64,000 bases of DNA, from positions 32,433,523 through 32,497,522 of the forward strand of contig CM070918.1 in assembly GCA_036417435.1 (NCBI GenBank). The letters run 5' to 3'. Below the pieces are notes generated by a model. That model did not search any database. It worked only from the letters and a program-made list of their open reading frames with translations, and was not told where the DNA came from. Positions within the stretch are counted from its first letter, which is position 1, and each line of letters opens with the position of its first letter. This stretch comes from Inia geoffrensis. Lineage: Eukaryota > Chordata > Mammalia > Artiodactyla > Iniidae. Below, piece after piece: positions 56,301-64,000 of this stretch. The position numbers and the translations under genes were made by a program.

Positions 56301-56549
56301 AATAAAAAGGAGTCTGTCTAGTGCTGTTTTTCTAAACATCAAATTTAGACTATTTTACAAGTACCCCAAGTGAAATTTCTTGCTGCAGCAGGAGGGATCT
56401 GAGACTTGAGTGATATCATTGCTGTTTAGAACTAGACACATTTGCATGTCCATAGACCCCTTTCAGTTGGTACTTAACTGTAATTATTCAAACTGCAACA
56501 GCAAGAGGGAACAGTTCCCCCAACACTCCATTCACTCCTGATGTCAGTT

Positions 56550-57150
56550 ACAAGTTTGGGGGGTAGGGTTCCAAACCCACTTTCAATAATTCACTAGAAG
56601 GACTTACAGAACTCACCAGAAGCTATGATGCTCACAGTTATGGTTTTTTACAGGGAAAGGATACAGATGAAAATCAGTCAAAGGAATAGATGCCTAGGGC
56701 AGAGTCTGAGAGGGTAACAGATACAAAGCTTCTGTTGTCCTCTCCCATGGAGTCAGGATGCATTACTCACCCAGGATTGAAATGTGACAATACACATAGA
56801 GTATTGACAAGCAGGGAAGCTCACCTGCTTTGGTGCTCAAAGTTTTTATTGGAGTTTCATTACATAGTCCTGATTGCCCAGTTGTTGAACTCAGTGTCCA
56901 AGTCAACTGACACCACGTGACCCAATCTCCCACTGTAAATCGCATGGTTGGTCTTTCTGGCATGGCCACTCCACACCCTAAGACTGTCAGGTGTGACTGG
57001 TCCCACACACGATCCAGTGTGCCCAGCCCACACCTAACCAAAGACACTTCACTCGTGTATGACGAAGATTACTTCCCAGAAGCTGAGGGCAAAGCCAGAC
57101 GTCTTTTGGTGCAAGTCCAAGTTCCTTACTCAAGGTCCTGACATATGGAT
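56550..57150 (-). mobile_element. Probable ERV-derived LTR (MER21-like), family uncertain
   Basis: aattcactagaaggacttac, acagggaaaggatacagatg, ctctcccatggagtcaggat and ttttattggagtttcattac follow a familiar LTR order. The minus strand carries ccaataaaaac as a possible polyadenylation signal. Frames of 71-96 codons are incidental. Confidence 0.5.
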
Positions 57151-57930
57151 GATGGTCCTTAATTCAAACTCTCTGCAGTCATATCTATCAACCCATTTAT
57201 GGATAGACGGGAACATAGGCAAAGGGTCCAGTTTCAATAAAGGAGCCGTAAAAAGTGGAGCAACCAAAGTACAAAATAACATCATCTTACTGTATTCTTT
57301 CTACAGGAGATATTGTCTCATGATTCTTAATGTTAATACCCCTGAATAACTCACTTGAGATCCCAGCTGGTTTCCTAAGGCAACTTCAGCAAAATAAAAT
57401 GGGTAAGACACGCTGAAAGCTCACCCTGCCTCTTCCTATTAAATATAGTTTTAGTATCTCTTTTCTTCCCCAGAAATCCATGTTGAGAACTGAAGAGAGC
57501 TTTACCACAGAATAAACAGCTCTATACCTTTGTTTTGTGGCTGACACCTTTCAGAAGAAAAATGATAATTTAGCATGTCTCTCCTATTTAAGTTGCTTGA
57601 CAGCCAGACTATCCAACCACAAAGAGATCATGGCAGTCACAGAAACAAGCCTTGGGATTTTTCACAGTACTAGTCACATAACATCCCTCAATAAAGTAGT
57701 CATTCGCTTTTTAAATATCTAACTTAAAAATCCTTATTTGTTAGTGACTATGTATTCTCCAGAAACATTATTATAAAATTCTTTGAATAGTAAGCTCTCC
57801 TTATGCATTTAAAATTTGATTTACCTATGAGTTTCCAGGGGCATGGCACAAAATACAGTAAGATATACCTTGCTGATTTGCTAAGCAGACTCCTTCTTTT
57901 TTTCATAAATGGTATAATGGTAACATTCAG
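57151..57930. other. Unrecognised sequence
   Basis: No recognised repeat or gene. Confidence 0.4.
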
Positions 57931-57934
57931 CCCA

Positions 57935-58040
57935 GGCTGAGTTTGAACTATCACAGATTGTGAATTAATGGCATCTCTGTTTGGCATAGTATCTCATGCA
58001 CAGTGAGTGCTAAATAAATATTTGTTGTATTAAATTGAAT
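57935..58040 (+). mobile_element. L2 LINE 3' end
   Basis: gcacagtgagtgctaaataa, then atatttgttgtattaaattg. Confidence 0.6.
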
Positions 58041-58790
58041 TTGTGCATGTTTTATTACACGACCATGTTAAAGCTCTAAGAATTTGAGATAAGAGGCTAA
58101 TGGGGCTCAGAGGGTACAATGAGTTCAGTTTTTTAATATCCAGGAGTCTACATGAAAGAATACCAATTCCTCTACCATGTGTTTTCTTGAGGGAAAGCAC
58201 ATTTGATCAGCACTGATAAGACAATAGAACGAATCACAGAGCCAGTGTCACTTTTTTTTCAAATCCACAGTAACATATATATTCATCTTGTCAGATTGCT
58301 GTATAAATAGATGAGGTAAAACAACATGGCATTTGTTGTACTTCAATTACTTTCTTGTATAATGTCAAGAAGTGAAAGCTAACAAACCATAACTTTTCTT
58401 GACATTTCCTCCCTCAAGTGACCAATGATGGATTTGCCTTAAAAAAACATTCATCATTTTAAAGAAGGGTAGAGACAGTACATTTCTTTGTGTTAATTTT
58501 TTTTTCTTCCATTTTTTAAGCCAGTGGTTAAATTGAAAAGCCCAGCTCTCCCACAGACAGGAACCAAACCTGGTTGATAAGATTACATGTTTCTAATCCT
58601 GGGGGATGTTTGAAGTCATCCAAGTAGAGAGGGCATATGCTGTCATAAATGGTCCAGAGATGGAACTGAATTCCCAGAGAGGCCAAAAGGCCGCCCTCAC
58701 CATCACAGCACACTCCTCCCCACTGCCTTCAACTCACCTTCCCATTAAACAGTGTGCATTTTGCTAGGCAAATCTTTTATGTGGCCAGAT
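58041..58790. other. Unrecognised sequence
   Basis: No recognised repeat or gene. Confidence 0.4.
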
Positions 58791-58794
58791 CTGA

Positions 58795-59010
58795 CAGCCC
58801 AGCGTGATTGTTAAGAACACTGGCACTTGAGTTTGAGGGACATAGTTTCAAATCCTATCTGTACTATTTACCACTCTGTGACCCTGCTCAAATTATTTAC
58901 GTTCTCTAAACCTCTTACCTTGTCTGTAAAATAAAGACAATAATATCTAATTTCACAGAGTTATTGCAAAGGATAAAATTAGATAACATGTTAAAAGTGT
59001 TCACAGCAGA
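58795..59010 (+). mobile_element. MIR SINE, near full length
   Basis: Sense MIR: gattgttaagaacactggc, catagtttcaaatcctatct, ctctaaacctcttaccttg, then ttgcaaaggataaaattag. Confidence 0.8.
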
Positions 59011-59034
59011 GACTTCTCAAAAAAGAAGATATCT

Positions 59035-59160
59035 GTTAGCAAACTCATTGCGGGCTCCATGAGGACAGGAACTGTATTCACCATTTGTATCCTCAGGGCC
59101 TAGCCCAGAATTTGGCCCATAGGTGTTCAGTGTTTGCTGAATGCCTTAATGTATGGATAT
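59035..59160 (+). mobile_element. L2 LINE 3' end
   Basis: gggctccatgaggacaggaa, then cagtgtttgctgaatgcctt. Confidence 0.7.
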
Positions 59161-59229
59161 TATTATAATGATGATTTTTCGTTTATTAGTATCCCCTTTG
59201 GATGCCGGTGATCAGTGTATCAAAATAAT

Positions 59230-59440
59230 AATTATTAATATCATATACTGAGTATCATTAAGTCTAGCCACCTATGATTTCATAGGTGTTAAATCATTTA
59301 GTCATCACAATAACCTTGGGAGATAGATATTGCTATTGTCATAATTCTATAAATGAAGAAATTGAGGTATAGAGAGGTCAAGTAATTTGTACAAAATTAC
59401 ACAGCTAGTAAGCAGTGGAGCAGGGATTTGAGCCCAACAG
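59230..59440 (-). mobile_element. MIR SINE
   Basis: Reverse MIR: gtcatcacaataaccttggg, ctataaatgaagaaattgag, cacagctagtaagcagtgg. Confidence 0.8.
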
Positions 59441-59499
59441 CAAAGCATTAAATTATACTTTACCAGGACGTGGGGTTAGCCATTGTTCAAAAATAAGGA

Positions 59500-59715
59500 T
59501 AATAGCTACTACCTACTGAATACTTGTAAGGTATTCAATACTTCACTTTTATTTAACATTCACAATGACCTGAGGAACCATAATTACCCTTGTTTTCCAG
59601 AAGAGAAAAGTGAGACACCAACTGATTAAACAAATCACCCAAGGGCACACAGCTAGAAAGTGGCTCAAGTAGGACTCAAATCCAGGTCTGTGTGATTTAC
59701 AAAGCCATGCTTTTT
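59500..59715 (-). mobile_element. MIR SINE, second adjacent copy
   Basis: Reverse MIR: tacctactgaatacttgtaa, ttccagaagagaaaagtgag, cacagctagaaagtggctca. Confidence 0.8.
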
Positions 59716-59764
59716 GAGCCCTATGTTTGAGGACATGGTAGGATAGTTGGAGACTGGACCTTGA

Positions 59765-60430
59765 ATTCCACTGCCAGATTTTCTATTGTGCTGGTTGTGA
59801 CAAAGATTGCCATCTGTTCACAGGTGGGTTTCCTCTTCTTCCTGGACACACAGCTAGACAACATCTTCCAACCTCCCTGGCAATTTGGTATTATCATAAG
59901 CCAATGGAGCATGAAAGGAAATAATATGTTTTACTTCCATGCTTGGCCCGTGGAAAACTCCTCCCTTCCCTTTTGAGATAAACAAGAGAATGACTGGGCT
60001 TTGGTGCAGGGGTCAGCAAACTATGCCCCAAGAGCCAAACCCAGTCAGCCACCTCGTTCTGTAAAACATGTTTAATTGGAAAACAGCCACACCCATTAAT
60101 TTACATCTTGTCTACGGCTGCTTTCATGGTACAAGGGCAGGGTTAAGTAATTGTGACAGAGACCATGTAGCAAGCAAAGCCTAAAATATTTACTATCTGG
60201 TTCTTTATCCAAAGAAAAAGACAAATTGCTAACCCCTGGTCTAGGGAATGGCAGAGCCACAAGATGGAAGGAATCTGGGTTCATGAGTGAGTTTGTCAAA
60301 CAGAGTTGCCCTGTCAACATGAACACCAATCCCAGACAGTTATTGATCAAGAAATAAACTGTGATGGGCCATTACGTTCCCAGGTCTATTTGTTATAGAG
60401 CTATACTACTGTAACTTAGTCACAGGACAC
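59765..60430 (+). mobile_element. MaLR (MLT1-like) LTR split by a hAT transposon
   Basis: Left part 59765-60006 (cctggacacacagctagaca, cttccaacctccctggcaat). Right part 60240-60430 (gcagagccacaagatggaag, gatcaagaaataaactgtga). The two halves are continuous in MLT1-type repeats. Confidence 0.7.
60007..60238. mobile_element. Non-autonomous hAT-type DNA transposon
   Basis: Terminal inverted repeats caggggtcagcaaac (60007) and ttgctaacccctg (ending 60238), with the familiar inner text ttaattggaaaacagccac and gtgacagagaccatgtagc. The 8 bp flanks match only about half, as expected for an old TSD. Orientation is not assigned. Confidence 0.8.
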
Positions 60431-61340
60431 TCTAGTTAGAGAAAATTATAAATTGCTTCCACGTTCAGAAAGAATAACCTCCCTGCGTTTCCAGAAATGA
60501 TCCTCAGACGATCTCACTGCTTCTCCATAACACTCAGCCCTTACATTCAGCCACCCCACCCAGTAATGGAAGCACCTCCTTCTTTGTGAGAATATACGAC
60601 ACACAAGCATCCCCCATCACCCCCAGGAAAGACCTGTCAATGTCAGTGTTCTAACCTGGTATCTACTTCTTGACAATTTTTTGTTTCTGTTCTTTTAATT
60701 AGGGGTTTCGCCATTCCAGAAACAATCAGAATTACAGCACTTATCCAATAATTCTATGTTGAGAAATAGGATTCTAGCAAGCATAGAAAAAAATATTTTT
60801 TATTAGTATGTCCAAAACTAGAATGTAATAAAACCTAGACCTTTCAGAAGAGGAAGGTGGGGGAACACTCTGTAAAGAAAAGGAAAGCCAAGAGCAGATT
60901 ACTTACTGCCACAGAATCCAATATTGTAAAGTACTTTTTTTCCCTTTTCCTATGTCACATTTTTAATGCCTCCGTGAGCTCAGTATGCTGTAACTATCAA
61001 TCACAGGAAACTACTGACATTATGAAACTGCTTTTAAGATATACAGAGTTTTCAAAGCCAAAGTTGTCTGAAGAACAAAATTTTTCAAAGCTTGTATATT
61101 TTCAAAAATATCTATTTGATACACCAAGCTGAGTAATGGCCAGCTGTCTCTTGTCTGTAACCACTTGACAGAGTGCATGAATATTGGCTTGTAGAGAACA
61201 TTAAATACAGGAAACAAAAACTTTTTATAAGAATTCCCAATTCTGCTCTGGTCAACCTCTTTATCTGCGGGCAGCAGAGGTCATACCAACACCCAGGTGC
61301 TGAGAGTGGGCAGATCAGAATCAAATTAATTTGGAAGTAG
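60431..61340. other. Unrecognised sequence
   Basis: Frames of 65-91 codons at 60857-61324 have no domain features. Confidence 0.4.
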
Positions 61341-61344
61341 ACAT

Positions 61345-61640
61345 AGTCCTCTTGACATAGTAGACATAGTGTACCTAGTTTCTGACAAATTAAAATTGTA
61401 TATATTTAAGTTGTACAATATAATGTTTTGATAGAGGTATACATTGTGAAATGATTATCACAATCAAGCTAATTAACATATCCATTACCTCCTATAGTTA
61501 CAATTTTGTGTGTATATGATCAGAACACTTGAGATCTACTCCCTTAGCAAATTTTCAGTACATAGTACAGTATTATTAACTATAGTCACTATGCTGTACG
61601 TTAGGTCTCCAGAACTTTGATGCTTAAGACATTTCGCTGT
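61345..61640 (-). mobile_element. LINE-1 3' end (L1MA/MB-like)
   Basis: Exact reverse of the familiar L1 3'UTR: acaatataatgttttgatag, aatcaagctaattaacatat, attattaactatagtcacta. Confidence 0.8.
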
Positions 61641-61784
61641 TTTTCAGACACATATGGATATAAGCCATGGAGCCAAGTTTATGGGTGTGGACTGGAGCCT
61701 ATGGGAATTTGCATCATATTCTAAGTGGCCAAGAAAGGCCACCTAGAAGAAATAGATTCTGATCACCGGCATTACTATTGGCAT

Positions 61785-61905
61785 CAATCATTTTTTCATT
61801 CAACAAATGCTGAGTTACTGCTATGTGCCAAACACCATTCTAGATATTGGAGACATGATAGCAAAATAGAGTAAACTCCTTTCTTCATGAAAATCACATT
61901 ACAGA
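61785..61905 (-). mobile_element. L2 LINE 3' end
   Basis: tttttcattcaacaaatgct, then gctatgtgccaaacaccatt. Confidence 0.75.
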
Positions 61906-62106
61906 GGGGGATTATATAAAATAAGGAAATGTACTATAGATATTGAAACAGAATAATATTATACAGAGCATAGTCTTTGATGACAACACAATACAATTAA
62001 AACTCAATAACAAAAAAACCCATAAAAATCTTATATGCTTGGAAATGTTCATTTATAAATATGATGAGTTCATGGACCAAGTAAGAAATTACAGTGGAAA
62101 TTAAAT

Positions 62107-62480
62107 CTCAGTAATAATGAGGGATTTCCCTGGTGGTCTAGTGGTTAAGAATCCATGCTGGGGGCTTCCCTGGTGGCGCAGTGGTTGAGAGTCCGCCTGC
62201 CGATGCAGGGGACAAGGGTTCGTGCCCTGGTCCGGGAAGATCCCACGTGCCGCGAAGCGGCTGGGCCTGTGAGCCATGGCCGCTGAGCCTGCGCGTCCGG
62301 AGCCTGTGCTCCACAACGGGAGAGGCCACAGTGAGAGGCCCACATACAGCAAAAAAAGAAAAAAAAAAAGAATCCATGCTGCCATTGCAGGGGACGTAGG
62401 TTCGATCCCTGGTCAGGGATCTAAGATGCTGCATGCTGCGTGGCACAGCCAAAAAAAAAAAAAACTCAGTTACAATGAAA
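62107..62480 (+). mobile_element. Short SINE split by a nested SINE
   Basis: Outer SINE: head gggatttccctggtggtcta (62120), resuming atccatgctgccattgcagg at 62372, end gcgtggcacagcc. Its L1 flanks ctcagtaataatga (62107) and ctcagttacaatga (about 62465) form a TSD with two mismatches. Confidence 0.9.
62147..62381 (+). mobile_element. CHR-type SINE nested within another SINE, exact TSD
   Basis: Inner element 62161-62367 (GC-rich subtype). Exact duplication aagaatccatgctg at 62147-62160 and 62368-62381, cutting the outer SINE. Confidence 0.95.
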
Positions 62481-62520
62481 AGCACTACCAATCAGGACCT
62501 ATGGAGAGTGATTAAAGCAA

Positions 62521-62592
62521 ATATATATATATGTATATGTATATATATATGCATATGTATGTATATATATATATATACACACACACACATCT
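62521..62592. repeat. (TA)n/(TG)n/(CA)n compound microsatellite
   Basis: Alternating purine-pyrimidine TA, TG and CA tracts. Confidence 0.95.
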
Positions 62593-62894
62593 AAAATTTA
62601 ATGAGATGCGTATCCAACACCCCCCAAAAGTGATATTAGCACGAAAAGTGAGCCATAAATACAGACATAGCAATAACTAAATATCAATATGAGTATATTA
62701 TAACCATTAGGTCAATACACTTGAAAATCTAGTTGAAATGGACAAACTGCTAGAAAAATGTAACTCGACAGAAGCAAATCAAAAAGAAAAAAAATTGAAA
62801 ATGAATAAGTTAAAATACATTGACAAAAAGAAAAATGTTAGCTGATTTACCCAACCTTCAGGAATACATCATCCCTCTCTTATATAAAATTTCA

Positions 62895-63110
62895 GGGAGT
62901 AGAATAATAGCAACGACAGCTAAAACCAAAAGGTTGCTTATTATGTTATGGACACTGTTCTAAGTGCTTTATTTATTTTAACTCTTTTAATCCTCAAAAT
63001 ATCTCCATGAAGTTGGTATTTCCACTTTCCAAATTAGGAAACCCAGGCAAGAAGAGATAAGGCTTAATCGTCATAAGCAGCTAGAATGTAAAAGAAAACA
63101 AGGAGAAAGC
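62895..63110 (-). mobile_element. MIR SINE
   Basis: Reverse MIR: atggacactgttctaagtgc, ttttaatcctcaaaatatct, tttccaaattaggaaaccc. Confidence 0.75.
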
Positions 63111-63129
63111 ATTCTCCTTTCATGAGATT

Positions 63130-63486
63130 AATATGACTTCTTTTAAAATTTATTTATTTTATTATTTATTTATTTATTTATTTTTGGCTGCATTGGGTCC
63201 TCATTGCTGCACTCCAGCTTTCTCTAGTTGCAGCGAGCGGGGGCTGCTCTTCCTTGCGGTGCATGGGCTTCTCACTGCAGTGGCTTCTCGTTGCACAGCA
63301 CAGGCTCTAGTCACGTGGGCTTCAGTAGTTGTGGCACACAGGCTTCAGTAGTTGTGGCACATGGGCTTAGTTGCTCCACGACATGTGGGATCTTTCCGGA
63401 CAAGGGCTCAAATCCGTGTACCCTGCATTGGCAGGTAGATTCTTAAACACTGCGCCACCAGGGAAGCCCTAATATAACTTTAATAC
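63130..63486 (-). mobile_element. Long CHR-type SINE with internal 24 bp duplication
   Basis: Complete copy 63142-63469 on the minus strand. Flanks aatatgacttctttt and aatataactttaat are TSD-like. The phrase ggcttcagtagttgtggcac is repeated in tandem at about 63319-63362. Confidence 0.9.
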
Positions 63487-63489
63487 GAA

Positions 63490-63660
63490 AACCAGACAAG
63501 GGCTGGAAAGGAAAATTATACATCAATCTCACTTATAAAGCTACAAAAATCCTAAATAAGATATTAACAAACCAAATGCAAATATGCATGAAAAATTTAG
63601 TATTATAACCAAGCAAGGCTTATTCCTGGAGTGCAAGGTTGGTTTAACATTAGAAAATCT
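63490..63660 (+). mobile_element. L1 ORF2 (RT) fragment
   Basis: gaaaattatacatcaatctc, ctacaaaaatcctaaataag, then aagcaaggcttattcctgga: RT domain, plus strand. Confidence 0.75.
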
Positions 63661-63804
63661 AGGAGGGGTAAATTAGGAGGTTGGGATTAACATATACACA
63701 CTGCTATTTATAAAGTAGATAACCAACAAGGACCTACTGTATAGCACAGGGAACTATACTCAATATTTTGTAATAACCTATAAGGGAAAAGAATCCAAAG
63801 ACGA

Positions 63805-63859
<55 letters not shown>

Positions 63860-64000
63860 TATTGAACTTATATATACAAAAAGTATATATATATATATAT
63901 ATAAACCTGAATCACTGTGCGATACACCTGAAACTAACCTGATGTTGTAAATCAACTATACTTCAATAAAAATTAAAATAAATTAAAATTTTTAAAAAAT
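63661..64000 (+). mobile_element. LINE-1 3' end with long (TA)n tract
   Basis: Cetartiodactyl L1 3'UTR (gggtaaattaggaggttggg, aaggacctactgtatagcac), then a (TA)n stretch at 63804-63903, then ttcaataaaaattaaaataa at the window end. Confidence 0.88.

Larger units (their letters stand above)
61935..62885 (+). mobile_element. Old L1M ORF2 (endonuclease C-terminal region on), interrupted
   Basis: 61980-62118 (ttaaaactcaataacaaaaa, tatatgcttggaaatgttca) and 62468-62885 (gatacatcatccctctctt-like text) read as ORF2. Nested SINEs and a TA/TG microsatellite (62521-62592) interrupt it. Confidence 0.6.

Noticed and set aside
1..64000. A previously undescribed gene system or cluster
   Set aside because: After reading both strands I see only transposons, microsatellites and unassigned non-coding DNA.

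Overview
This is a mammalian intergenic or intronic window, almost certainly from a cetacean. The strongest evidence is a set of tRNA-derived SINEs sharing one head (cttccctggtggcgcagtgg) with Pol III A- and B-box-like motifs. Several have the GC-rich body typical of cetacean CHR-type SINEs. I count about 17 copies, many with 10-17 bp target-site duplications (TSDs). They sit among LINE-1 of a cetartiodactyl type and ancient mammalian repeats (MIR, L2, MaLR, MER20). I found no protein-coding host gene, tRNA, rRNA, CRISPR array or prokaryotic feature. Nearly every open frame in the window lies in a transposon or in non-coding sequence.

Layout. 1-4.9 kb: one short SINE, MIRs and unrecognised AT-rich DNA. 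4.9-6.35 kb: an old LINE-1/HAL1-like ORF1 region on the minus strand, split by two SINEs that entered the same target. 6.8-16.9 kb: MIR, L2, MaLR and L1 3' ends, a MER20 transposon with TSD, a SINE with an exact 16 bp TSD, and about 3 kb of apparently unique DNA. 16.96-23.87 kb: a structurally full-length minus-strand LINE-1 with 5'UTR, ORF1, ORF2, 3'UTR and an exact 14 bp TSD. It is carrying a small SINE and looks dead. 24.0-28.4 kb: a possible retrocopied gene tail, an AT palindrome, and L1 fragments in both orientations. 28.6-38.1 kb: SINEs, L2 and MaLR. 38.1-43.5 kb: a deeply nested L1 region containing a SINE and a solo ERV LTR. 45.9-47.3 kb: MaLR and L2. 48.3 kb: a CTCF-motif match in non-repeat DNA. 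50.4-53.7 kb: a fossil ERV internal region on the minus strand, cut by an L1 with a GA-rich microsatellite and by an LTR-like insertion. 54.5-64 kb: old L1s, an LTR-like repeat, adjacent MIRs, a hAT transposon inside a MaLR, and a three-layer SINE/SINE/L1 nest.

There is no gene circuit here. The window is best read as a layered insertion record, in which TSDs and interruptions give relative ages: L2/MIR/MaLR and old L1M first, then ERV and hAT elements, then younger L1, then SINEs. I see no previously undescribed biological system. The most useful leads are the full-length L1 with altered catalytic residues, the LTR-junction tandem duplication, the triplicated target site, the CTCF candidate and the unidentified retrocopy at 24.0-24.3 kb. 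Repeat family names are from memory of consensus sequences and were not checked against a library.
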